DNA of 31,251 nucleotides from the IMG/VR virus record IMGVR_UViG_3300017917_004031, positions 1-31,251 of that record. The stretch is one strand, 5' to 3'. A program made the translations under genes and the position numbers. This DNA is from a virus. Positions 16,589 through 22,426 of this stretch are shown here, piece by piece; position 1 is the stretch's first letter, and each line of letters starts with the position of its first letter. The notes beneath the pieces were generated by a model. That model saw only the letters and a list, made by a program, of their open reading frames with translations, was not told where the DNA came from and made no database searches.

Positions 16589-18555
16589 TATTTTACCCAA
16601 TTTTGGTCTTGTACTTCTTTATCTGCTTTTTGTAATAACGCTTGAACATCTTTACCTGCATTTTTAGCTGCTTCTAATCCTAAATCAAACAATGGGTGTT
16701 GACGAGCATTTTCAAATGGTGTCTCATTATCTTGATACATGGTTCCTCCACCTGTTATTTCACTATTCTCAGGATCATAGTCCCATTTTCTATTAGTTTT
16801 TCTATTGTTTTGGTTTTTCTCTGTTTGATAAGCATGACCTATTTTAATAATCAATGCCTCAGTCGGAGTCATAGGACGGCCAAATTTCAATGGTTGACTA
16901 CCAAAATAGTATTTAGTATCACCCATTGTTGAATCAACTTCAACTTCCTCATCACCCTGTGGAGTAGAAATAGTCACCTTTTTATTCGGAGTACCTTTAC
17001 CTACAACATATTCAGTTGCTTTAGAGTTAACGTTATATCCAAAACCAGCAGTATTTTCTTTAGTACATGAAACCATACCAGTTGCTAATATAGTACACAC
17101 TACACCAGCCATAATTTTATCTTTCAAACCTTCATCCATATTCTCTTCAGGTTTAATTTCACCTGTTTTATCTACAGACATATACGTGATGGTATTTGGT
17201 TTGGCTGTACCTTTACGTTTATCAACTAATTTAAAAGCACCAGGATGTACTTTGTCTATACCGACTTTAGCCAATTGAAGTTTCAATTGATCCATAATAT
17301 CATCTTCCTCGATTTGTTCTCTAAGAACATATTCTAATTCTTCACGAATTATTTGACGTATTTCTTTTATTTTCATATTTTCTCTAAAAGGATTTAATTT
17401 TTTAGGCTTGTAATCAGGAAATAATTTAGGTAACAATTCAGGACCTAATTTTCTACTATTTATTAATGAATAAAGCGAAGCATTTTTCTTAATAAGTTCA
17501 CCTACTGTTTTTATATCATTATTTTTTACATAATCAGTTACTTGCTCTATAAATTCTTCATCACTTAATTTTCTTTTATAGTTAGGAAATACTTGATAAA
17601 CAAGTCCGCGATTATGCATATTATTATATAATGAAATATTTTGTTTATAAAATTCACTTGGTGTTGTTATGTTATTGGTTTTTATATAATCTATTATATA
17701 TTTTACAAATTCTTCATCATCTTTAGGATACTTACGTTTAGACACCCTAGGAAATAACTCAGGAAATATTTCTTTATTGAGTTTTCTCTGGTATATTGCT
17801 GAGTATAATGGAGTGTTTTGTTTCTGTAATTCGCCTGGTGTTGTAATATCATTAATTCCTACATAATTAGTTACATATTTTATAAATTCTTCATCATCTT
17901 TAGGGTATTTGTATTTAGACCACCCAGGAAATGCGATAGAATATACTTGGTCTACCAATCCTCTATTATGTATAGTTTGATATAATGGGGTGTTTTGTTG
18001 TCTTAATTCACCTGGTATTTTTATATTATTATCTTTTACATAATCAACTACATATCTTACGAATGCTTCGTTATCTATAGGATATTGTGTGTTACTTTTA
18101 GTTCTTAAATTATCAGGAAATAATTCTTTTGATGTAAATAGTATCGATAATCCACGATTCCTTATTGTCTGGTATAACCCATTGTTTTGTTTCTGTAATT
18201 CGCCTACTGTTTTTATGTCATTATCCTCTATATAATTCTTAACATACTTTATAAATTCTTTAGTATTTACAGGGTATTTACTTCTAGAATAATCAGGAAA
18301 TATTTCGGCATAGACTTTATCAGCAAGTTTTCTATTTTGTATTGTTTGATACAATGGAATATTTTGTTGTCTTAATTCACCTGGTGTTTTAATATCATTA
18401 TCCTCTACATATTTCTTAATATATTCTATAAATTCATCATTATCCTTAGGATATTTTGCTTCATCTACAATACTATAAGAATCAGTATTTTCGTTTAATA
18501 ACCCAGCTAGTCTTAACATTCTACGAAATTCTTCACTTAAGATTTGTTTACTCAT
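16588..18555 (-). CDS. 655-aa six-repeat protein with N-terminal tag and internal lipobox-like segment
   Basis: Residues 1-22 form a leader, SEEFRRMLRLAGLLNE, ending in L-N-E. Six repeats of about 58 aa follow (roughly 35-93, 94-157, 158-216, 217-275, 276-329, 330-388), each with YPKDxEEFIKYV, NDIKTPGEL, a QN..LYQTI stretch and an NRGL...LFP close. The repeat's LY..I..RGL core resembles a small helical module next to phage homing-nuclease domains, which suggests nucleic-acid binding. A second tag-like helix begins at Met394 (MKIKEIRQIIREELEYVL). A hydrophobic stretch with ATGMVSC lies at 482-497. The protein looks like a fusion of a repeat array and a separate tagged protein. Function is unknown. 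Confidence 0.75.
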   Translation of the reverse strand: MSKQILSEEFRRMLRLAGLLNENTDSYSIVDEAKYPKDNDEFIEYIKKYVEDNDIKTPGELRQQNIPLYQTIQNRKLADKVYAEIFPDYSRSKYPVNTKEFIKYVKNYIEDNDIKTVGELQKQNNGLYQTIRNRGLSILFTSKELFPDNLRTKSNTQYPIDNEAFVRYVVDYVKDNNIKIPGELRQQNTPLYQTIHNRGLVDQVYSIAFPGWSKYKYPKDDEEFIKYVTNYVGINDITTPGELQKQNTPLYSAIYQRKLNKEIFPELFPRVSKRKYPKDDEEFVKYIIDYIKTNNITTPSEFYKQNISLYNNMHNRGLVYQVFPNYKRKLSDEEFIEQVTDYVKNNDIKTVGELIKKNASLYSLINSRKLGPELLPKLFPDYKPKKLNPFRENMKIKEIRQIIREELEYVLREQIEEDDIMDQLKLQLAKVGIDKVHPGAFKLVDKRKGTAKPNTITYMSVDKTGEIKPEENMDEGLKDKIMAGVVCTILATGMVSCTKENTAGFGYNVNSKATEYVVGKGTPNKKVTISTPQGDEEVEVDSTMGDTKYYFGSQPLKFGRPMTPTEALIIKIGHAYQTEKNQNNRKTNRKWDYDPENSEITGGGTMYQDNETPFENARQHPLFDLGLEAAKNAGKDVQALLQKADKEVQDQNWVK

Positions 18556-18637
18556 ATCAATAAATATTGGTAAGGCAAGGAAACCTTCTTACATTTACAC
18601 CTACGTTAAATAAAATAATAAGTATATACAAATATAT

Positions 18638-18834
18638 AGTCAGGTGGCGGAATAGCTATTTCAACCCCGCGTCGTCGGGATAATAGATACGGTTCGAGTC
18701 CGTTGTGGGGTCAATGAGTAGCTTTGGTAGACGCTAAAAAACTGCAATGAGGTATGTCCAATCCTCACATTAAATAAAAAGGGTATCAACGCAGGAGTGC
18801 GGAAGCGATGCAGGTTCGAGTCCTGTCCTGACTA
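18638..18834 (+). tRNA. tRNA-Leu-like element expanded by internal insertions
   Basis: AGTCAGG (18638-18644) pairs perfectly with CCTGACT (18827-18833), preceded by a T-arm GCAGG-TTCGAGT-CCTGT. After the 5' acceptor strand comes TGGCGGAAT, and at 18724-18734 TTGGTAGACGC; together these are the two halves of a bacterial tRNA-Leu D-arm. They are separated by a 70-nt hairpin. A further ~45 nt hairpin-bearing stretch lies between CTGC (18742-18745) and GCAG (18791-18794), the possible anticodon stem. At ~197 nt it is far longer than a tRNA, so it may be intron-bearing, mosaic or non-functional. Confidence 0.5.
18664..18711 (+). tRNA. Nested tRNA-like element (acceptor plus T-arm only)
   Basis: ACCCCGC (18664-18670) can pair with GTGGGGT (18705-18711), closing a T-arm-like hairpin ACGG-TTCGAGT-CCGT. 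Only 17 nt lie between, too few for D and anticodon arms. It lies wholly inside the larger tRNA-Leu-like element, within a longer imperfect hairpin (18654-18723). It may be a decayed tRNA or a tRNA-mimicking insert. Confidence 0.35.
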
Positions 18835-18840
18835 CAATAT

Positions 18841-18960
18841 GGTTCCTGAGATGAAGGTCATGTGCTGCGCTAACGGTATATGTCTTGAACTCCAGCATAG
18901 TGGTTTGCGATTGGGTTTAGCGACCCGATGGAAAGATGGGTTCGAGACCCATAGGAATCA
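18841..18960 (+). tRNA. tRNA-like element with extra internal sequence
   Basis: GGTTCCT (18841-18847) pairs with AGGAATC (18953-18959), next to a perfect T-arm ATGGG-TTCGAGA-CCCAT. A D-arm-like GCA-TAGTGGTT-TGC lies at 18895-18908 and a 7-bp hairpin with a 6-nt loop at 18910-18929. About 45 nt between acceptor and D-arm are unexplained. No standard 7-nt anticodon loop can be placed, so no isotype is assigned. Confidence 0.5.
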
Positions 18961-18969
18961 CACAGATAT

Positions 18970-18988
18970 AAGTATATACTTTTGTCGA
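18970..18988. repeat. Palindrome AAGTATATACTT followed by TTGTCGA
   Basis: A perfect 12-bp palindrome abuts TTGTCGA. A second palindrome plus TTGTCGA lies at 19078-19097, suggesting paired protein-binding sites. Confidence 0.4.
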
Positions 18989-19077
18989 CATAAAAGATCT
19001 GTTTAAAAGAGTTCTTTGACATCTTGCAATTTATCCCAAAAGGGGTTAAACCGAAAATGCGACCACAAGAGTTGGGG

Positions 19078-19097
19078 ATATACGTATATATTGTCGA
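19078..19097. repeat. Palindrome ATATACGTATAT followed by TTGTCGA
   Basis: This is the second palindrome/TTGTCGA unit, with one extra nucleotide between the palindrome and TTGTCGA. It lies between the tRNA-like cluster and the GC-rich island. Confidence 0.4.
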
Positions 19098-19150
19098 TGG
19101 GCGAGAGATGCGTGCGAGTTGTGAATACGTCACATTCGCTTTTGTACCAA

Positions 19151-19260
19151 ACGCGGCGCGCGCATGGACCGCAATTAGCATGGGGCCGTTCCGCTGTCAT
19201 TCCGCCGGCGGGCCGCTAGCGCCCGCAAAAGCTAGTCCCTTTTTTCAGACCGCCGGCTAG
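19151..19260 (+). other. GC-rich structured island, possible ncRNA or origin-like element
   Basis: About 73 of 110 bases are G or C, in a strongly AT-rich genome. CCGGCGG (19205-19211) pairs with CCGCCGG (19250-19256). Inside, GCGGGC/GCCCGC and CTAGC/GCTAG offer alternative stems, and a T6 run follows at 19240-19245. Several overlapping frames are open only because stops are rare in GC-rich DNA. The strand is uncertain. Confidence 0.45.
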
Positions 19261-19317
19261 CATATATTTTATTATTTACACTAGCATAAGCGCGATATTT
19301 AGCATTAGAATATAAAA

Positions 19318-19345
19318 GGCGCATGCTTATATATTTGCATGCGCC
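19318..19345 (-). terminator. Terminator of the 131-aa gene
   Basis: A perfect 9-bp stem, GGCGCATGC/GCATGCGCC, with a 10-nt AT loop is followed on the coding strand by TTTTATATT. It lies 26 nt past the stop at 19371. Confidence 0.85.
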
Positions 19346-19370
19346 AAGGCGTTTAAATCGCATATTTTAC

Positions 19371-19766
19371 TTATCCAAATATTACTTCATTAAAGAATAC
19401 GGTTTGAATTATTATATCTGCATCGTCCGCATCGTCCGTCTCATCTAATATATTCATTATATTCCTTGCTGGTGCTAGTTGAACTCGCTCGTGTACTTCA
19501 TTTATTCCGATCTCACTAGTGTAAGCACCATCTCCTTCTTTATCCACTAGAGTTAATTTATAGCCCATCTGAAGCATTTTTAATAAAACATCCTCATAGC
19601 AAATTGTAGTGTCGGGATTGGCTTTATTTAATTCTTCCCTAGCGCTAGCGTAATCTGCTTTACTATAGTCTAGCTTTAGGCCGTAACCGCTAATATAGGA
19701 AAGACCATTACATAATGCATTGTGAAACATTGTTTCCGATTCTTCGTTTGTTAAAAGTATTTTCAT
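19371..19766 (-). CDS. Conserved phage protein of 131 aa, function unknown
   Basis: It contains CNGLSYISGYGLKLDY (about residues 19-34), CYEDVLLKML, KLTLVDKEGDGAYTSEI and a C-terminal DADDADIIIQTVFFNEVIFG. The order GLSYIxGYGL, CYEDVL, LTLVD, VHERV, DVxxFxEVIFG matches what I remember as a widespread small phage family of unknown function. It is the last gene of the accessory array before the tRNA-like region, with its own promoter and terminator. Confidence 0.8.
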   Translation of the reverse strand: MKILLTNEESETMFHNALCNGLSYISGYGLKLDYSKADYASAREELNKANPDTTICYEDVLLKMLQMGYKLTLVDKEGDGAYTSEIGINEVHERVQLAPARNIMNILDETDDADDADIIIQTVFFNEVIFG

Positions 19767-19781
19767 ATCATTTATTATTAT

Positions 19782-19810
19782 GAGATAAAGATAAGTGGCT
19801 TAGCAGTGCC
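19782..19810 (-). promoter_or_regulatory. Accessory promoter, degenerate copy (for 19371-19766)
   Basis: The coding strand has GGCACTG, then TATCTTTATCTC starting at the 18th base counted from the first G. The upstream box lies in the loop of the hairpin at 19794-19817. Confidence 0.5.
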
Positions 19811-19817
19811 AGCCACT
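19794..19817 (-). terminator. Hairpin terminator of the 70-aa gene
   Basis: AGTGGCT/AGCCACT stem (7 bp) with a 10-nt loop, after the stop at 19836. It overlaps the next gene's promoter. Confidence 0.65.
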
Positions 19818-19835
19818 CATTTGATACAAAAAAGA

Positions 19836-20048
19836 CTATATAATGTTTCTTTGTCTTAAGATTATTTGTCTTAATTTTTCAACCTCATCTTTTTGTTCAC
19901 CCATAATCATGAAACACATAAAAATGATTGACATTAATAATACAACAAAGCCCATGATAAAGTCTTGATCGGTTTGTGCTTTAAAAAACATCAAATACAA
20001 CGAAATAAAACCTAATAATACACTAATAATTCCGTTTAAAATTTTCAT
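19836..20048 (-). CDS. 70-aa membrane protein with two hydrophobic segments
   Basis: The start is set at the ATG at 20048 (MKILNGIISVLLGF). The longer open frame to 20102 merely reads through the promoter motif. Hydrophobic segments lie at about residues 5-22 and 30-50, and a charged tail (GEQKDEVEKLRQIILRQRN) follows, probably cytoplasmic. It has its own promoter. No family is recognised. Confidence 0.7.
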   Translation of the reverse strand: MKILNGIISVLLGFISLYLMFFKAQTDQDFIMGFVVLLMSIIFMCFMIMGEQKDEVEKLRQIILRQRNII

Positions 20049-20060
20049 AACATTTATTTT

Positions 20061-20095
20061 TAATTGTGATGTAAATGTAAATGGGTAGTTTTGAC
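20061..20095 (-). promoter_or_regulatory. Accessory promoter for 19836-20048
   Basis: GTCAAAA and TACATTTACATCACAATTA on the coding strand, 16 nt from first G to first T. The GTCAAAA forms the loop of the upstream gene's terminator hairpin. Confidence 0.7.
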
Positions 20096-20100
20096 TACCC
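20083..20100 (-). terminator. Hairpin terminator of the 63-aa gene, with a promoter box in its loop
   Basis: GGGTAG/CTACCC with a 6-nt loop, 7 nt after the stop at 20108. The loop supplies GTCAAAA of the next promoter. Confidence 0.7.
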
Positions 20101-20107
20101 AATTACT

Positions 20108-20299
20108 TTAGTACATTTGATGTTTACAATAACGAACTGTTTTAAACGCGGATTTATTTGTCGAACAAGACATCGACATTAGTATAATCAGCATTACAAA
20201 CAATACCCATACTACATATAAAAAATTTGCTTGCTTTTGATGTGATTTAGTTACTTCGAAATCACCGTTCTCTAATTTTGTTACGTTAAAATCTGACAT
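20108..20299 (-). CDS. 63-aa membrane protein
   Basis: An N-terminal polar region (MSDFNVTKLENGDFEVTKSH) precedes one hydrophobic segment (about residues 26-46, LYVVWVLFVMLIILMSMSC) and a short basic tail. The Ser-Cys at the segment's end resembles a lipobox but lies too far from the N-terminus for a classical signal. It has its own promoter and terminator. Function is unknown. Confidence 0.7.
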   Translation of the reverse strand: MSDFNVTKLENGDFEVTKSHQKQANFLYVVWVLFVMLIILMSMSCSTNKSAFKTVRYCKHQMY

Positions 20300-20311
20300 A
20301 TGATTAATTAT

Positions 20312-20346
20312 TAATTGTGATGTAAATATATAAAAAAGGCTCTGAC
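20312..20346 (-). promoter_or_regulatory. Accessory promoter for 20108-20299
   Basis: GTCAGAG, then TATATTTACATCACAATTA at the standard spacing. The upstream box is in the hairpin at 20337-20352. Confidence 0.7.
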
Positions 20347-20352
20347 GAGCCT
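20337..20352 (-). terminator. Hairpin terminator of the 63-aa acidic gene, carrying a promoter box
   Basis: AGGCTC/GAGCCT with a 4-nt loop, followed on the coding strand by TTTTTTATA. The loop overlaps GTCAGAG of the next promoter. Confidence 0.8.
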
Positions 20353-20356
20353 TAAT

Positions 20357-20548
20357 TTAATTAATTTCTTCAACTGTACCTTCAATTTTAAATACTTTAT
20401 GATTATCATTAAACCACTGCTTTACAGTATCAAATGAATTACCATTTAATAATTCTACCTCATACATCTCTCTAATTAATGATTCTAAATCATTTACAAT
20501 GTAATAATTAGGTGTGTCAAATAAATCGATTACTAAAAATTGTGTCAT
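20357..20548 (-). CDS. 63-aa protein, unknown
   Basis: The start at 20548 (MTQFLVIDLFDTPNYY) excludes an 18-residue extension that only translates the promoter. The protein looks like a small alpha/beta unit, with residues 19-63 acidic and helical (ESLIREMYEVELLNGNSFDT). It is a single-gene cassette with promoter and terminator. No family is recognised. Confidence 0.7.
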   Translation of the reverse strand: MTQFLVIDLFDTPNYYIVNDLESLIREMYEVELLNGNSFDTVKQWFNDNHKVFKIEGTVEEIN

Positions 20549-20560
20549 AATGTTTGTTAT

Positions 20561-20595
20561 TAATTGTGATATAAAAATAAATGGGTAGTCTTGAC
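20561..20595 (-). promoter_or_regulatory. Accessory promoter for 20357-20548
   Basis: GTCAAGA, then TATTTTTATATCACAATTA at the standard spacing, with two changes in the core. Confidence 0.6.
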
Positions 20596-20600
20596 TACCC
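20583..20600 (-). terminator. Hairpin terminator of the 86-aa gene, with a promoter box in its loop
   Basis: GGGTAG/CTACCC, nearly identical to the hairpin at 20083-20100, 5 nt after the stop at 20606. Confidence 0.7.
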
Positions 20601-20605
20601 AATTA

Positions 20606-20866
20606 TCATTCAACACAAGTTTTTAAGACATATTCTATCATTCCATGAACATCCCAACTCTCAAATCTTTCATCATCAAATAATCCGATCATACCTTCAA
20701 GAGTTCTAATTTCAGATAGTTCATTTTTCATCTCTTCAATATCACTATCTAATTCTTCTTGTTCTTCTTCATCTATAGAACCATCATTATTTGAATATAA
20801 TTCAGTTCTTTCAATGATAAAATCGTTTAGGAAATTTTCCTTTAATTGTTCTAATGTTAATTTCAT
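20606..20866 (-). CDS. 86-aa acidic helical protein
   Basis: It begins MKLTLEQLKENFLNDFI. A Glu/Asp-rich centre (residues 27-50, with SIDEEEQEELDSDIEEM) is followed by a hydrophobic-aromatic end (SWDVHGMIEYVLKTCVE). The strong acidity could indicate a protein- or DNA-mimic inhibitor, but no family is recognised. It has its own promoter, which overlaps the 3' end of the upstream gene. Confidence 0.7.
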   Translation of the reverse strand: MKLTLEQLKENFLNDFIIERTELYSNNDGSIDEEEQEELDSDIEEMKNELSEIRTLEGMIGLFDDERFESWDVHGMIEYVLKTCVE

Positions 20867-20880
20867 TTGTTTTATTTTTT

Positions 20881-20914
20881 AATTATGATATAAATATAAC
20901 ATAATTACTTTGAC
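20881..20914 (-). promoter_or_regulatory. Accessory promoter for 20606-20866, overlapping an upstream stop codon
   Basis: GTCAAAG overlaps the last codons (TCA AAG TAA) of the 58-aa gene. TATATTTATATC follows at standard spacing. Confidence 0.65.
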
Positions 20915-21081
20915 AAACCAACAAATCTATATTGAATCGTATCTCCAACATTATATTTAGTTGTGCTATAAACACTATATGTTGTAGAATCAACAGCGCT
21001 TTTGGCTTCGTAGTGGAAACTACCTCCATAATAACCACCGCAATTCGCTATTATAAATAGCTTTATTATAATCGTTTTCAT
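20905..21081 (-). CDS. 58-aa small secreted or lipoprotein-like protein
   Basis: The frame opens at 21081 with MKTIIIKLFIIANCGGYYGG, a signal-like hydrophobic start with Cys14 in a poor lipobox (IANC). The rest is polar (YEAKSAVDSTTYSVYSTTKY), ending VGDTIQYRFVGLSK. The ATG follows the promoter core almost directly, so the mRNA may be nearly leaderless. It fills a gap otherwise unassigned between two cassettes. No family is recognised. Confidence 0.65.
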   Translation of the reverse strand: MKTIIIKLFIIANCGGYYGGSFHYEAKSAVDSTTYSVYSTTKYNVGDTIQYRFVGLSK

Positions 21082-21109
21082 GATGTAAAAATAAGTGGCG
21101 AGCCTTGAC
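21082..21109 (-). promoter_or_regulatory. Accessory promoter for 20905-21081
   Basis: GTCAAGG, then TATTTTTACATC, which abuts the ATG. The upstream box lies in the hairpin at 21095-21116. Confidence 0.65.
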
Positions 21110-21116
21110 TCGCCAC
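21095..21116 (-). terminator. Hairpin terminator of the 74-aa gene, carrying a promoter box
   Basis: GTGGCGAG/CTCGCCAC, 8 bp with a 6-nt loop, 6 nt after the stop at 21123. Confidence 0.75.
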
Positions 21117-21122
21117 ATTAAA

Positions 21123-21347
21123 CTAAATCCACTCTAATACTTCATTTAAACCCTCTTCATCATATTCTAATTCTTCTTTATTAGAAATTTCGAATAAGTT
21201 ATTAACATTTTCATTGTAAACAAATACATAATCATCATCATTTAATACTATATTTTCGACATCTACATATTCTGTACATATCTCAATAATTGTACCATGC
21301 ATTGAATCATAAATAAAACCTGTAACTCCGTCTTTAATTTTTAACAT
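21123..21347 (-). CDS. 74-aa acidic protein, unknown
   Basis: The start is ATG 21347 (MLKIKDGVTGFIYDSMHG). The upstream extension reads the promoter. It appears to be a small beta-rich domain with an acidic C-terminus (EISNKEELEYDEEGLNEVL). It is a single-gene cassette. No family is recognised. Confidence 0.7.
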   Translation of the reverse strand: MLKIKDGVTGFIYDSMHGTIIEICTEYVDVENIVLNDDDYVFVYNENVNNLFEISNKEELEYDEEGLNEVLEWI

Positions 21348-21358
21348 AACATTTATTT

Positions 21359-21393
21359 TAATTGTGATGTAAATGTAACACAAAAATCTTGAC
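21359..21393 (-). promoter_or_regulatory. Accessory promoter for 21123-21347
   Basis: GTCAAGA, then TACATTTACATCACAATTA at standard spacing. Here the box is outside any hairpin. Confidence 0.7.
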
Positions 21394-21401
21394 AAACAAA
21401 A

Positions 21402-21422
21402 AGCGCTTCATTACGAAGCGCT
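21402..21422 (-). terminator. Terminator of the AT-hook gene
   Basis: AGCGCTTC/GAAGCGCT, 8 bp with a 5-nt loop, followed by TTTTTGTTTG on the coding strand. Confidence 0.85.
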
Positions 21423-21456
21423 CTTGTATAACAACAAACAATAATTAACAACAAAT

Positions 21457-21888
21457 CTATTCTGCTATAACTGCTTCAGGCTTAACTACTTTCGGTCTGC
21501 CCGGCTTGATAGAAAGGCCTGCTGCTAGTTTTTCTGCTCTAGCCTGCATTCTAGCTTGGCGAGCTGATCCTTCTACAGCCGGACGTCCTCTTCTCAAGAG
21601 ACCCTCTTCACGCAAGCGAGCTTGCTCTGCTAGACGTAATTGTCTAGGTGAATTTGGATCAACGGGCCTGCCTTTACGCTTGATCTCTGCAGTAGCAACC
21701 TCGGCTACTGTAACAATTTGTACTTCCTCAGTTTGAGGTTCTACATCATCAAAATTCTGCTCAGCAAAATTCTCTTGAGCCGCAACAATTGCTGCTTCGA
21801 TTTCTGCTTTTTTCATACCTTTGATGTCGATGCCTAATGCTTTTGCTTCGGCTTTCATTGCATTGAATAATTCTAATCCGTTTTTCAT
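21457..21888 (-). CDS. SAP-like plus triple AT-hook DNA-binding protein
   Basis: This 143-aa protein begins with FNAMKAEAKALGIDIKGMKK (residues 8-27), resembling the helix-turn of a SAP DNA-binding domain. An acidic linker (41-58) follows. Then come three AT-hook cores spaced 28-29 residues apart: RKGRP (71-75), RRGRP (99-103) and KPGRP (128-132), joined by similar Arg/Ala-rich helices (SxRQxRxxxxAE). AT-hooks bind the minor groove of AT-rich DNA, and the genome is AT-rich. It may compact, bridge or regulate phage or host DNA. A smaller relative is encoded at 23440-23694. Confidence 0.8.
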   Translation of the reverse strand: MKNGLELFNAMKAEAKALGIDIKGMKKAEIEAAIVAAQENFAEQNFDDVEPQTEEVQIVTVAEVATAEIKRKGRPVDPNSPRQLRLAEQARLREEGLLRRGRPAVEGSARQARMQARAEKLAAGLSIKPGRPKVVKPEAVIAE

Positions 21889-21902
21889 AACTGTTTTTAT
21901 TT

Positions 21903-21937
21903 TAATTGTGATGTAAATATAATTAATTAACTTTGCC
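21903..21937 (-). promoter_or_regulatory. Accessory promoter for the AT-hook gene 21457-21888
   Basis: GGCAAAG overlaps the end of the 54-aa gene (AGG CAA AGT TAA). TATATTTACATCACAATTA follows at standard spacing. Confidence 0.75.
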
Positions 21938-22091
21938 TATAAACAACAAGATTAAATTTCTTATCTACTAGTTTACGGCCGTTTTTAAATGTAATATAGT
22001 TAATAACACCTAAGCTATACCACATTCTTAGTATACCCATTGCTTCGTCAGCCGATACTGAGCCTTTAATTAATTCTTTAATATCGTTCAT
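21927..22091 (-). CDS. 54-aa small protein, possible winged-helix-like fold
   Basis: The frame from ATG 22091 gives MNDIKELIKGSVSADEAMGI, then LRMWYSLGVINYITFKNGRK and KKFNLVVYRQS. The succession of helix, helix, then a beta-hairpin with basic residues is compatible with a small DNA-binding fold, but this is only a guess. Promoter upstream and the next promoter overlapping its stop support a real gene. Confidence 0.7.
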   Translation of the reverse strand: MNDIKELIKGSVSADEAMGILRMWYSLGVINYITFKNGRKLVDKKFNLVVYRQS

Positions 22092-22102
22092 AACCTTAAT
22101 TA

Positions 22103-22134
22103 TTATGATGTAAATGTAAGTGGCGAGCCTTGAC
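22103..22134 (-). promoter_or_regulatory. Accessory promoter for 21927-22091
   Basis: GTCAAGG, then TACATTTACATCATAATAA. The upstream box is inside the hairpin at 22120-22141. Confidence 0.7.
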
Positions 22135-22141
22135 TCGCCAC
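22120..22141 (-). terminator. Hairpin terminator of the 65-aa gene, carrying a promoter box
   Basis: GTGGCGAG/CTCGCCAC with a 6-nt loop; same stem and loop as at 21095-21116, so probably duplicated. Confidence 0.75.
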
Positions 22142-22146
22142 ATTAA

Positions 22147-22344
22147 TTAACCAATACTGTCTGCTATATAGCTTGTAATGCTGTCTACACTTTCTGTGTC
22201 TGTTGCACCTGCATCACTGTATTGATTCATCACTTCAATTAATTTGTCTGCAGCTTCTTTAATTGCGGTAGTTGCATTTGCATAATTTTCGTTACTGTCA
22301 AATAATCCGAAAATGTTGTTGTTGATTGCTTTTTTATTTGTCAT
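22147..22344 (-). CDS. 65-aa helical acidic protein
   Basis: The start is ATG 22344 (MTNKKAINNNIFGLFDS). The long upstream extension passes through the promoter and terminator and is rejected. Residues 20-45 are helical (TTAIKEAADKLIEVMNQY), and the end is Ser/Asp-rich. It is a single-gene cassette. No family is recognised. Confidence 0.7.
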   Translation of the reverse strand: MTNKKAINNNIFGLFDSNENYANATTAIKEAADKLIEVMNQYSDAGATDTESVDSITSYIADSIG

Positions 22345-22356
22345 AATATTAATTAT

Positions 22357-22392
22357 TAATTGTGATGTAAATGTAATACAAATAGCTCTGCC
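22357..22392 (-). promoter_or_regulatory. Accessory promoter for 22147-22344
   Basis: GGCAGAG, then TACATTTACATCACAATTA, spacing one longer than usual. The box spans the loop of a small GCTC/GAGC hairpin (22385-22396). Confidence 0.65.
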
Positions 22393-22402
22393 GAGCACAA
22401 AA

Positions 22403-22423
22403 AAAGCGCTCATAGAGCGCTTT
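22403..22423 (-). terminator. Terminator of the 136-aa gene
   Basis: AAAGCGCTC/GAGCGCTTT, 9 bp with a 3-nt loop and a T-run on the coding strand, 3 nt after the stop. Confidence 0.85.
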
Positions 22424-22426
22424 AAT

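Noticed and set aside
18638-18834. Group I intron in a tRNA-Leu gene
   Set aside because: The inserts (about 70 and 45 nt) are far too short for a group I intron core, and one lies in the D-loop rather than the anticodon loop.
19003-19260. Several overlapping open frames on both strands
   Set aside because: They coincide with a GC-rich island where stops are rare, and overlap one another in different frames with no promoter or conserved sequence.
20049-20102. N-terminal extensions such as MGSQNYPFTFTSQ of several small genes
   Set aside because: They translate the promoter motif (FTSQL from TTTACATCACAATTA) and hairpin, so the inner ATGs are the real starts; the same applies at 20549-20602, 21348-21395 and 22345-22440.
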